This document shows, one piece after another, positions 45,622 through 54,297 of a stretch of 64,000 nt of DNA (its first letter is position 1; every line of letters begins with the position of its first letter). Below the pieces are notes generated by a model. That model worked only from the letters and a program-made list of their open reading frames with translations, made no database searches and was not told the DNA's origin. Position numbers and translations under genes: made by a program. The stretch comes from Neotamlana laminarinivorans (GTDB taxonomy: Bacteria > Bacteroidota > Bacteroidia > Flavobacteriales > Flavobacteriaceae), in the NCBI RefSeq assembly GCF_020523925.1, contig NZ_JAJAPW010000003.1, positions 310,001 through 374,000 on the forward strand, given 5' to 3'.

Positions 45622-48273
45622 ATGAAATTTAAAAACATTGTAGTTGTTATTTTAACCTGTTGTTTAAATGTGGTTGTTGCCCAAAAAGCAGAACACCCAA
45701 GAATTTATACAAAGGCAAGCGAGCGCACTAATATTATTAATAAAATTGAAACTGAAGCTTGGGCAAAAGCCTCATGGGAAGCTTTGTTGCATGATATCGA
45801 TGTGCATGTAAATAGGCATATTACCAACCCCGAATGGATGGTGTCTCGTTTAGCCATGTATTGGAAAGAAGGCGAGCGCTACACGCAATGTTATATTAAA
45901 AATCAAGATTGGGATTATGGAGAGGGTAATGCGCCACTTCCAACGGTTCGCTTACCCGGAATGCGTCGCTGGAATGATTTTGTAAATGTGCCTTTAGAAG
46001 ACAGAATACCTTACAACGAAACGGGTGACATGCTAGGAATTAGCCGTTCTAGTGCCGATAAAACACCAGTTTTGGTACCTTATAAGGAAACCGGACACAT
46101 GATTCGCCAGAATAATTCTGAAATTTTAAAACTAGCCGAAAAATCAGCTTTTGCTTATTTCATAACTCAGAAAGAAAAGTATGCTAAATTTTCGGCCGAT
46201 ATTTTCTGGACTTGGATGCTCGGTACCTATTACATGCAACCACCTTTAGATCCTGAAAAATCTAGTAAAGGCCCTGGCGGTTATGCACCTGGAGGTATTT
46301 TAGGCTACTACGATTATGAAGTTATTCACGACGATCGTCAAGATTTTGCAGCGGCCATTTACGATTTCTTATACAATTACTTAAATGAAAATCCGCATAA
46401 ACATTTAGCAACCATTAATAAATCGGTTACCGATGTGTCTAGCGAAGTGTTTAAACGCTTCATTGAAATTGGTTTAGTTCGCGGTGGCAAAAAAGGGAAT
46501 TGGAATGTAAATCGCTACCGCCACATTATGAACAGTATTTTGGTTTTAGAGCCAAATGAATTTTACGACGATAAAAAAGGACGCGACTATTACATTCCGT
46601 TTTACACCGAAAAATCGGGCGATCATTACGCCGGTTTACCCGAAATTGTGGCAAATTACAATACCATTACAGGGCTTTGGCCAGAATCGCCAGGATATGC
46701 CTCTGGCATGATTCCTTTTGTGTTAGAAATGGGATTAAAACTGTATAATTCAGGAGTAAATACTTTGGCCGGAAACCCCATAATAGAAAAAGCTGCTTTA
46801 GCCAATTTAGGTTGGTTGGATGCCCGCGGTAATTTGGTGGTTTTTGGCGACATGCGCGGTGGTCCAGCAAATATGTCGGCCTTCGAATCTTTATTAACAT
46901 ACGCTACTTGGGAAGGCCATGCAGAAACCGCAAAAAGTATGGCTACCGTAATTCGAAAAAACATCGCTTCAGGTCAATATAAACGCGAAAATTCGGGGTG
47001 GCAAGGCATTATTTTTAATCAACCCTTACCGGAGTCTGGCAGCGATTTGCCGTTTCATAAAGCGGCCTATTCGCCGTTTCACAGACATATCATTATGAAA
47101 AATGGTAACGATGAAGCCAACGGATTAATGTTTACGCTCTACGGCGGAAAAAGTAAGTCGCATTTGGCCGAAAACGGATTAGCAATGCAGTTTTACAGCC
47201 AGGGTTGGGTCATGTCTCCAGATGCTTCGGCTTACGAGTCGTATTGGTCTAAAGATGCCGGTTATCATCGTGGAATTACAGGTACAAACACCATTGTTCC
47301 TGGTTATAAGGAAGGCAACATTACAATAAATGCCATGGAACCAGCGGTGAATACAGCTCAAAGTTTTTACAACACTACGTCTGCATCAGATAGGGTGTCG
47401 TTTGCTGATGTTTCAGCCGAAGAAAAACGCCGATTAGTAGCCATGATTCGTACTTCGGAAACTACAGGTTATTATGTTGATGTTTTCAGATCAAATCAAA
47501 ACAATAACGATTATATTCATCATAATTTAGGGCATTCAGTGTCATTAAAAAACACATCAAATACAACCTTAAAATTGAATAATGTAAATGATTTAGGAAC
47601 GGAATACGATAAAAATTATAGCTTCTTCAAAAATCAGAAAAAAATAAAATTTAACGAAGATTTTAATGCCATTTGGGATGTAGATGATTTAACGGTAAAT
47701 ATGTGGATGATGGGACAAAATAACCGCGAGCTTTATACGGTTACAGCGCCTCCAACCACGTTAAGAAGTGATGTTACACCAAACCAGATTAATAAAAGTC
47801 CAGAAAATACGCCAACGTTAATTGTGAGACAAAACGGTATAAATGGCGCAGAACATCCTTTTGTATCGGTTTTTGAAACTTTTAAAACGGATGAAAAATC
47901 CATTAAAAATATTTCAAAAATTGAAGCCAACGAAAGTTTTGTAGGTATAGCAGTTGAAGGCGAACAAAGCATTCAAATTGTTTTAAGTGCTAACGAACAA
48001 AAATTATTTAAACCCTTAAAAGGGATTGCTTTTGAAGGTGTTTTTGGAGTCGTTTCAGAAAAAAACAATGGTTTTGAATATTTATATTTAGGAAAAGGCA
48101 AATTGCTTCAATACGGAAACTTTAAAATTGAAGCCCTTGATGAAGCTGTTTCTGCCGAATTACGATTTAAAGAGGGGCGTTATTTTTATTCATCAGATAA
48201 ACCTATTTCAATCAAAATAAATAAAGGAATGGCAAAAACCTATCCAGCAGGATACAATATTGAAATTAAATAA
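45622..48273 (+). CDS. Heparinase II/III-like protein, second of three, divergent
   Basis: An 883-residue exported protein (signal LTCCLNVVVAQ) with the same domain layout as the lyases at 39126 and 55671 but much more diverged. The motif that reads NWNLHQ in the others is NWNVNR here, so the candidate catalytic His is Asn297. The Tyr in PESPGY is kept. The beta-domain His motif is reduced to SKSHLAENG. It may be a lyase with another mechanism or substrate, or a binding protein. It sits between the second sulfatase and GH141. Confidence 0.78.
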   Translation: MKFKNIVVVILTCCLNVVVAQKAEHPRIYTKASERTNIINKIETEAWAKASWEALLHDIDVHVNRHITNPEWMVSRLAMYWKEGERYTQCYIKNQDWDYGEGNAPLPTVRLPGMRRWNDFVNVPLEDRIPYNETGDMLGISRSSADKTPVLVPYKETGHMIRQNNSEILKLAEKSAFAYFITQKEKYAKFSADIFWTWMLGTYYMQPPLDPEKSSKGPGGYAPGGILGYYDYEVIHDDRQDFAAAIYDFLYNYLNENPHKHLATINKSVTDVSSEVFKRFIEIGLVRGGKKGNWNVNRYRHIMNSILVLEPNEFYDDKKGRDYYIPFYTEKSGDHYAGLPEIVANYNTITGLWPESPGYASGMIPFVLEMGLKLYNSGVNTLAGNPIIEKAALANLGWLDARGNLVVFGDMRGGPANMSAFESLLTYATWEGHAETAKSMATVIRKNIASGQYKRENSGWQGIIFNQPLPESGSDLPFHKAAYSPFHRHIIMKNGNDEANGLMFTLYGGKSKSHLAENGLAMQFYSQGWVMSPDASAYESYWSKDAGYHRGITGTNTIVPGYKEGNITINAMEPAVNTAQSFYNTTSASDRVSFADVSAEEKRRLVAMIRTSETTGYYVDVFRSNQNNNDYIHHNLGHSVSLKNTSNTTLKLNNVNDLGTEYDKNYSFFKNQKKIKFNEDFNAIWDVDDLTVNMWMMGQNNRELYTVTAPPTTLRSDVTPNQINKSPENTPTLIVRQNGINGAEHPFVSVFETFKTDEKSIKNISKIEANESFVGIAVEGEQSIQIVLSANEQKLFKPLKGIAFEGVFGVVSEKNNGFEYLYLGKGKLLQYGNFKIEALDEAVSAELRFKEGRYFYSSDKPISIKINKGMAKTYPAGYNIEIK

Positions 48274-48282
48274 TAAAGTATA

Positions 48283-50643
48283 ATGAAACTAAAAGTTAGC
48301 ATATTAATTCTAGTAACCTTCATTTTTTCGTGTAATATGAAAGGTGAAACTATTCAGCTTTATGTGTCGCCGCAAGGTGTTGAAGCAAATTCTGGTACAA
48401 AAGCCGAACCTTTTGCTACGGTAGCTCAAGCTATTGCTAAAGCCACTGTAATTAGAGCAGATCAAGCCAATGCCGAAATAATTATTAATTTATTGCCTGG
48501 AGATTATTACATGTCTGAAGCAATTCAAATTCCAGCAACTTTAAGCGGAATAACAATTACAGGAACAAGTGCCGATGAGGTGGCCATAAAAGGTTCTAAA
48601 TTATTAGCTCCAAAATGGGAAAAATATAACGACAATATTTATGTAACTACGGTTGATGCTGGTTTAAACTTCGATCAGCTCGTTGTAAATGGTGAAGCCC
48701 AAATTTTAGCACGCTATCCTAATTACGATGAAAACGGACATTATTGGCAAGGTTATGCTGCCGATGCCATTTCGAAGGAACGATTAGTAACATGGAACAA
48801 CCCTGAAGGTGTCTATTTTCATGCCTTACACAAAGGACGTTGGGGCGGATTTCATTATGTAATTACCGGAGTGGATAAAGACGGAAATGCCATTTTAGAA
48901 GGCGGGCACCAAAATAATCGTGGTAACCGATATCATGATGAATATCAAATGGTTGAAAATGTGTTTGAAGAGCTAGATAGCCCAGGCGAATGGTTTTTTA
49001 ACAAAGCAACAAACCAATTGTATTACTGGCCTGCAAATAATGTGAATGTAAACAATGATGCTTTTGAAGTTTCAGTTTTAAAAGATTTAATTCAAGTTGA
49101 AGGCACACTAGAAAATCCAGTTGAAAACGTAACAATTAGCAACATTACTTTCGAAAATACCACAAGAACATTCATGGAAGAGTTCGAACCTTTGTTACGA
49201 AGCGATTGGACTATTTATCGTGGTGCAGTACTGTTTTTTGAAGGTACAGAAGGCTGTAAAGTGGAAAATAGCGTGTTTACCAATTTAGGTGGCAATGTTA
49301 TTATGGCGAGTAAATACAATAAAAATTTGGTGGTTGAAGGCAATCATATTGTAAATTGTGGTGGTAGTGCAGTGTCGTTTATTGGAGATCCTTCGGCGGT
49401 ACGTTCGCCATCTTTTAATTATAGGCAATTTGTAGATTTAAAAAACATGGACACGGTTCGCGGACCAAAAAATAAATTGTATCCACAAGAATGTTTGGTG
49501 GTTAATAATTTAATTCACCGCATTGGTAGAATTGAAAAACAAACGGCCGGTGTACAAATTTCTATGGCCATGGATATTACTGTGAGACACAATAGTATTT
49601 ACGATGTGCCCAGAGCTGGAATTAATATTGGCGATGGTACTTGGGGTGGCCACATTCTGGAGTTTAACGATGTGTTTAATACGGTTTTAGAAACCAGCGA
49701 TCATGGATCGTTTAACTCTTGGGGTCGCGATCGTTTTTGGCATCCTAAGCGCGGTAAAATGAATGAAATAACAACCGAAATACCTGATATGTATTTGTGG
49801 GACGCGGTTAAAACTACAATAATTAGAAATAACCGTTTTCGTTGCGATCATGGTTGGGATATCGATTTAGACGATGGCTCATCAAACTACCATATATACA
49901 ATAATTTGATGTTGAATAGCGGACTTAAATTACGTGAAGGCTTTGGTCGTGTGGCAGAAAATAACATAATGGTTAATAATTCGTTGCATCCGCATGTGTG
50001 GTTTGCTAATAGCGAAGATGTTTTTAAATACAATATTGTTGGCGATACTTATCAAGATGTTGGTTTACTGGGTTGGGGGAAAGATTTAGATTATAATTTA
50101 TTTCCAACGGAAGCCGCCATGTTAAAACCTCAAATTTACGATCGCGACAAGCACAGTGCTTTTGGAGATCCAAAGTTTAAAGATCCTGAACATTTAGATT
50201 TTTCAGTTGCTGAAGATTCGCCAGCTTTACAGTTAGGATTTAAAAACTTTCCTATGGATAAATTTGGTGTACAAAAACCAGAGTTAAAACAGTTAGCAAA
50301 AACACCAGAAGTTCCAGAAATAAAAGACCCAAGTAAAAGTAAAACAAGTCCGGTGGTGGCATGGTTACGTAACCAATTAAAAAACGTAGAATCGGAGCAA
50401 GAACAATCTGCTTACGGGCTAAATACAGCCGAAGGAGTTATTGTGCTTCGTATCTGGAAACCAAGTCCGGCAGTACAAAATAACGGTATTAAAAAAGGCG
50501 ATGTTATTATTGAGACTGATGGAAAGCCGGTTAAAACCATTACAGATTTCTTTAAAATATCTTCAGAAAATAAAACAAATAAAATGAATTTGGTTATTAT
50601 GCGTAACCAAACCGAACAAGAAATAACAATTAACACTAAATAA
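48283..50643 (+). CDS. GH141-like right-handed beta-helix glycosidase with C-terminal PDZ domain
   Basis: A 786-residue lipoprotein (signal ILVTFIFSCNM). Residues about 20-660 form a parallel beta-helix with the GH141 signature TSDHGSFNSWGRDRFW and repeated N-x-I/V-x-N turns. GH141 contains an alpha-L-fucosidase from rhamnogalacturonan-II degradation and a xylanase. Residues about 680-786 form a PDZ domain (GVIVLRIWKPSPAVQNNGIK, KKGDVIIETDGKPV). A PDZ domain on a surface glycosidase is unusual and may bind a partner's C terminus. Fucosidase activity would fit GH29 directly downstream, but is inferred. Confidence 0.85.
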   Translation: MKLKVSILILVTFIFSCNMKGETIQLYVSPQGVEANSGTKAEPFATVAQAIAKATVIRADQANAEIIINLLPGDYYMSEAIQIPATLSGITITGTSADEVAIKGSKLLAPKWEKYNDNIYVTTVDAGLNFDQLVVNGEAQILARYPNYDENGHYWQGYAADAISKERLVTWNNPEGVYFHALHKGRWGGFHYVITGVDKDGNAILEGGHQNNRGNRYHDEYQMVENVFEELDSPGEWFFNKATNQLYYWPANNVNVNNDAFEVSVLKDLIQVEGTLENPVENVTISNITFENTTRTFMEEFEPLLRSDWTIYRGAVLFFEGTEGCKVENSVFTNLGGNVIMASKYNKNLVVEGNHIVNCGGSAVSFIGDPSAVRSPSFNYRQFVDLKNMDTVRGPKNKLYPQECLVVNNLIHRIGRIEKQTAGVQISMAMDITVRHNSIYDVPRAGINIGDGTWGGHILEFNDVFNTVLETSDHGSFNSWGRDRFWHPKRGKMNEITTEIPDMYLWDAVKTTIIRNNRFRCDHGWDIDLDDGSSNYHIYNNLMLNSGLKLREGFGRVAENNIMVNNSLHPHVWFANSEDVFKYNIVGDTYQDVGLLGWGKDLDYNLFPTEAAMLKPQIYDRDKHSAFGDPKFKDPEHLDFSVAEDSPALQLGFKNFPMDKFGVQKPELKQLAKTPEVPEIKDPSKSKTSPVVAWLRNQLKNVESEQEQSAYGLNTAEGVIVLRIWKPSPAVQNNGIKKGDVIIETDGKPVKTITDFFKISSENKTNKMNLVIMRNQTEQEITINTK

Positions 50644-50649
50644 AGGAAT

Positions 50650-52017
50650 ATGAAAACAATAAAAAATATAGCAATATTTGCTTTGGTAGCTGTAATGAGT
50701 GCCAATTTAGGGTTTGCGCAAAGTTCAAGCACTAAAAAATTATCAGATGACGAGCGTATGCAATGGTGGCGCGACTCTAAATTCGGAATGTTTATTCACT
50801 GGGGAGCATACTCTATTATAGGTGGTGAACGCGGATCTAAAATTGCTGGTGGTGGCGCAGAATGGGCCATGGATAAGTTAGATTATACGGTTGAAGAGTA
50901 CGAAAAATTCCCAGCAATGTTTAACCCAGTTATGTTCGATGCCGATGCATGGGTGAAAATGGCTAAAGATGCCGGCATGAAGTACATTGTAATTACTAGT
51001 AAACACCACGAAGGGTTTTGTTTATGGGATTCTAAAGTAACCGATTATGATATTATGGATACTTCACCATTTAAGCGCGATATTATTAAAGAATTAGCCG
51101 AAGCTTGTAAAAAACAAGGTATTAAATTTTGTTTTTATTACTCTATTGTCGATTGGCATCATCCGCATGCACAAGGTAATTTATATCCAAATTATAACAT
51201 TGCGCAACACGACGACCCGTCGGTGGTTAATCCAAAATTCCCAAAGTATTTTAAAAATTATATGAAGCCTCAGGTTAAAGAATTATTAACCAATTATGGC
51301 GATGTTGGTGTGGTGTGGTTTGATGGCGATTGGATTTCAGATTATACCACAGAAATGGGTAAAGAGCTTTACGATTTTATTCGTGATATTCAACCAAATA
51401 CCATTGTAAATAACCGTGTAGATAAAGGAAGAACGGGAATGGATGGTATGAATAATAAACCAGGTAAATTTGCCGGAGATTTTGGTACGCCAGAACAAGA
51501 AATTCCAGATACAGGAATCGATTCAGATTGGGAAGCATGTATGACCATGAACGGTACTTGGGGGTACAAACCAGATGACAATAAATGGAAAAGTAGTGAA
51601 GATTTAATTCAGAAATTAGTAGATATCGTATCAAAAGGCGGAAACTTTTTATTAAATATTGGTCCTGATGGTTACGGTAGGTTCCCAGCGCAAAGTATTC
51701 GTCGTTTAAATGCCATGGGACAATGGACAAAAGCTAACGGTGAAGCTATTTATGGCGCAAAGGCAAGTCCTTACGAAAAACCAAAATGGGGGCGTTATAC
51801 AACAAAAGATGGCGTTTTATATGCGCATGTATTTAACTGGCCAAAAGATGGTGTTTTAAAATTACATAAGGATGTAAAAGTGAAAAAAGCAACACTTTTA
51901 ACTAATCCAGATGCGGAATTAACGACTTTAGCAACATCAAGAGAAGTTTTAGTTGATGTGCCTATGTTGGCTCCAGATAGTATAGTTTCTGTAGTTAAAA
52001 TTGAGTTAGCAAATTAA
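50650..52017 (+). CDS. GH29 alpha-L-fucosidase
   Basis: A 455-residue exported enzyme (signal ALVAVMSANLGFAQ). The GH29 barrel shows KFGMFIHWGAYS, ITSKHHEGFCLWDSK and the nucleophile Asp225 in VVWFDGDW. GTPEQEIPD is the usual acid/base region. A C-terminal beta-sandwich (about residues 370-455, WGRYTTKDGVLYAHVFNWP) follows. It removes alpha-L-fucose with retention. It is the last gene of the ten-gene operon, followed by a strong terminator. The C-terminal domain has a close relative at the N terminus of the next gene's product. Confidence 0.95.
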   Translation: MKTIKNIAIFALVAVMSANLGFAQSSSTKKLSDDERMQWWRDSKFGMFIHWGAYSIIGGERGSKIAGGGAEWAMDKLDYTVEEYEKFPAMFNPVMFDADAWVKMAKDAGMKYIVITSKHHEGFCLWDSKVTDYDIMDTSPFKRDIIKELAEACKKQGIKFCFYYSIVDWHHPHAQGNLYPNYNIAQHDDPSVVNPKFPKYFKNYMKPQVKELLTNYGDVGVVWFDGDWISDYTTEMGKELYDFIRDIQPNTIVNNRVDKGRTGMDGMNNKPGKFAGDFGTPEQEIPDTGIDSDWEACMTMNGTWGYKPDDNKWKSSEDLIQKLVDIVSKGGNFLLNIGPDGYGRFPAQSIRRLNAMGQWTKANGEAIYGAKASPYEKPKWGRYTTKDGVLYAHVFNWPKDGVLKLHKDVKVKKATLLTNPDAELTTLATSREVLVDVPMLAPDSIVSVVKIELAN

Positions 52018-52040
52018 TTGCTTGTTTTTTCAAAATTTTA

Positions 52041-52073
52041 GACAAACACCTTCTTGGTGTTTGTCTTTTTTTT
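52041..52073 (+). terminator. Terminator of the ten-gene operon
   Basis: GACAAACACC (52041-52050) and GGTGTTTGTC (52056-52065) pair perfectly around TTCTT, followed by eight T. It is a classic intrinsic terminator after GH29. Confidence 0.92.
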
Positions 52074-52105
52074 ATATTATTTGAATGTATAAATAACTTT
52101 ATAAA

Positions 52106-53032
52106 ATGAAAAAATATAAAAAGGTAAGTGTATTTATTACAGCGATATTGTTTGTAAGTTTAGTGTTTGCACAAGATGATGCCTATTTTGATCCCGAATG
52201 GGGGAAATACACTTCAGAAAATGGGTTTTTATACGCTCACGTATCGAAATGGCCAGCAAGTAATAAGTTGGTTATAGATAGAAAAATAAGACCACGCCAA
52301 GCCTCATTTCTTTCAGAACCTTCAACTAAAATTAAAATAAAGCTTGTTAATGACGAATTAACCCTTTTCCTACCAGATAAAAAAGCAGATTCAATTATAA
52401 AAATTCAACTTATGCCAAATGAAGATTGGGCCAATTTAAAAAAATACAGAAATGCAAATAAAGCCTTATTAAAAGACCCGATAAAAGAAAATACGGTGGT
52501 TTTTATGGGTAATTCTATAACCGAAAAATGGGTTCAGTTTCACCCAGAATTTTTTCAGGAAAATAATTTTGTTGGCCGTGGTATAAGTGGACAAACTACA
52601 TCGCAAATGCTATTAAGGTTTAAGCAAGACGTTATTAACTTAAAACCAAAGGCTGTTGTAATACATGCAGGAACCAACGATATTGCCGGTAATAAAGGTC
52701 CTATAAGTATTGAGCAAATTGCCGATAATATTTTTTCTATGGCAGAATTGGCTAAAGCTTATAACATAAAAGTTGTTTTAGCATCAGTTTTACCAGCAAG
52801 TAGTTATTCATGGAGTCCATCTATTAAACCTGTAGAAAAAATAAATAATTTAAACCGTTTAATTCAAGCTTATGCCAAAGCGAATGATATGTTGTATTTA
52901 GATTATTATTCTAAAATGGTAAATAAAAATAAAGGGTTAATAGAAGCTTATGGTAGAGATACTGTACATCCAAATTTAGCTGGATATCATGTTATGGAAC
53001 CCTTGGTTTTAAACGCAATAAAAAAAATATAG
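52106..53032 (+). CDS. SGNH/GDSL esterase with an N-terminal GH29-type beta domain
   Basis: A 308-residue exported protein (signal ILFVSLVFAQ). Residues about 26-105 match the C-terminal domain of the GH29 protein just upstream: WGKYTSENGFLYAHVSKWP against WGRYTTKDGVLYAHVFNWP, then DSI in both. Residues about 125-308 are an SGNH hydrolase: Ser137 in GNSITEKW, Gly in GRGISGQTT, Asn in HAGTNDIAG, and Asp285/His288 in DTVHPN. It probably removes acyl groups from the glycan. The domain seems borrowed by duplication and fusion. The gene follows the operon terminator by about 30 nt, so it relies on readthrough or an unseen promoter. Confidence 0.9.
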   Translation: MKKYKKVSVFITAILFVSLVFAQDDAYFDPEWGKYTSENGFLYAHVSKWPASNKLVIDRKIRPRQASFLSEPSTKIKIKLVNDELTLFLPDKKADSIIKIQLMPNEDWANLKKYRNANKALLKDPIKENTVVFMGNSITEKWVQFHPEFFQENNFVGRGISGQTTSQMLLRFKQDVINLKPKAVVIHAGTNDIAGNKGPISIEQIADNIFSMAELAKAYNIKVVLASVLPASSYSWSPSIKPVEKINNLNRLIQAYAKANDMLYLDYYSKMVNKNKGLIEAYGRDTVHPNLAGYHVMEPLVLNAIKKI

Positions 53033-53057
53033 AAGTTGAAAATTATTGTATAATAAG

Positions 53058-53096
53058 AAATCGTTCTAAATTGAAAAAAACACAGAACGATTTTTT
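53058..53096 (+). terminator. Terminator after the SGNH esterase
   Basis: AAATCGTTCT (53058-53067) pairs perfectly with AGAACGATTT (53084-53093) around a 16-nt loop, followed by T tracts. The rest of the gap to 53251 is AT-rich and holds two copies of GCTTTATAAAA (53158-53168 and 53189-53199) but no clear -7 box. Confidence 0.8.
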
Positions 53097-53251
53097 GTTT
53101 TAATAGGGCAATCGAATAAAAGAATGTAGGTTTTTAAGAATGAAGAAATCTTGTGATGCTTTATAAAATTTAAAAATAAGTTTTATCCGCTTTATAAAAC
53201 AAAATCATATCAATAATATTTATATTGCAAATTCCTTTAAATTAATTCAAA

Positions 53252-54121
53252 ATGAGTTTTAAAAACATTTACTTTTTAATGTTGAGCTTCTTGATGATAA
53301 CTGTTTCTATGCAATCACAAGAATATCAACCAACAAAAAAAATATTATACAAAGTTGTAGATAGCGATAGTCTTTATTTACATGTTTTTGAGCCGGAAAC
53401 AATCCAAAAGCCAACCGCAGCTATAGTATTTTTCTTTGGTGGTGGTTGGACAGGAGGAAATCCTAAACAGTTTTATCAACAAAGCAAATATTTAGCATCA
53501 AGAGGTATGCTGGCTATATCGGCAGAATATCGCGTAAAAAATGTACACGGCACCACACCATTTGATGCGGTTGAAGATGCAAAATCAGCCATTCGTAAAG
53601 TGCGTGAATTTGCTCCTTTCTTAGAAATAGATCCTAATAAAGTTGTAGCAGCTGGTGGTTCTGCAGGAGGGCATTTAGCGATTTGCACTGCGTTAATTGA
53701 AGAGCTAGATAATCCAGATGAAAATCTTAAAATAAGCTCTATTCCAAATGCTGTTATTGGTTATAATCCGGTTTTTGATACTACAGAAAATGGCTATGGA
53801 GCTAAAAAAGTTGCAGGAAGAGAAACCGAAATTTCACCGTGCCATCAAGTAAAAGAAAATTTACCTCCAATGCTGTTATTTCATGGTAAAGCAGATAAAA
53901 CCGTACCTTTTGAAAATGCAAAACGGTTTAATAAACTAATGCAGAAAGCTAAAAATGATTCCAAATTATTTGCTTATAAAGATCAAGGCCATGGTTTTTT
54001 TAATGGTAGTTTTTTTAGGAAAAAAAGTGATGACACTTTCTTCAACGAAACTATGTATCAAACAGATTTATTTTTAATAAAGTTGGGGTATTTGAGCAGT
54101 GAGCCAACTATAGCTAATTAA
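53252..54121 (+). CDS. Secreted alpha/beta hydrolase, BD-FAE/acetyl-esterase-like
   Basis: A 289-residue exported esterase (signal LMLSFLMITVSMQSQ). It shows FFGGGWTGGNP (oxyanion HGGG-like loop), nucleophile Ser137 in AAGGSAGGHLA, the acid Asp near LFHGKADKTVP and the His in YKDQGHGFF. The type resembles bifunctional acetyl-xylan/feruloyl esterases of gut Bacteroidetes. It is monocistronic, with terminators on both sides. It shares the fold with the gene at 58415 but the two are not close copies. Confidence 0.88.
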   Translation: MSFKNIYFLMLSFLMITVSMQSQEYQPTKKILYKVVDSDSLYLHVFEPETIQKPTAAIVFFFGGGWTGGNPKQFYQQSKYLASRGMLAISAEYRVKNVHGTTPFDAVEDAKSAIRKVREFAPFLEIDPNKVVAAGGSAGGHLAICTALIEELDNPDENLKISSIPNAVIGYNPVFDTTENGYGAKKVAGRETEISPCHQVKENLPPMLLFHGKADKTVPFENAKRFNKLMQKAKNDSKLFAYKDQGHGFFNGSFFRKKSDDTFFNETMYQTDLFLIKLGYLSSEPTIAN

Positions 54122-54144
54122 CCATACTTTTTAATAAATAATTT

Positions 54145-54180
54145 AAAAGCTTCACTGTTATTAACAGTGAAGCTTTTTGT
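54145..54180 (+). terminator. Long hairpin terminator after the esterase
   Basis: AAAAGCTTCACTGTT (54145-54159) pairs perfectly with AACAGTGAAGCTTTT (54163-54177) around a tiny ATT loop, followed by TGTTTT. Confidence 0.88.
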
Positions 54181-54207
54181 TTTACAAAAATGAATAACAT
54201 TACTTCT

Positions 54208-54273
54208 TGGGTAATAATTTATCTAACAAGAAGCATGATTTATACCAAAGTTTAGTCTTAACATGTATTATTG
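54208..54273 (+). promoter_or_regulatory. Promoter of the third sulfatase-lyase unit with HTCS-type tandem element
   Basis: Two 14-bp units at 54208-54221 (TGGGTAATAATTTA) and 54229-54242 (AGAAGCATGATTTA) each match TGAATCATAATTTA at 11 of 14 positions and are 21 bp apart. The -7 box TATTATTG (54266-54273) starts 24 bp after the second unit. The ATG at 54298 is 25 nt beyond the box. Confidence 0.68.
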
Positions 54274-54297
54274 TCTAGACAAAATTTATTTAAAATA

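Noticed and set aside
54271-54297. Longer sulfatase reading frame starting with TTG at 54271
   Set aside because: The TTG falls in the predicted -7 box region, and the ATG at 54298 gives a normal lipoprotein signal and the same leader length as two other genes with the shared promoter.
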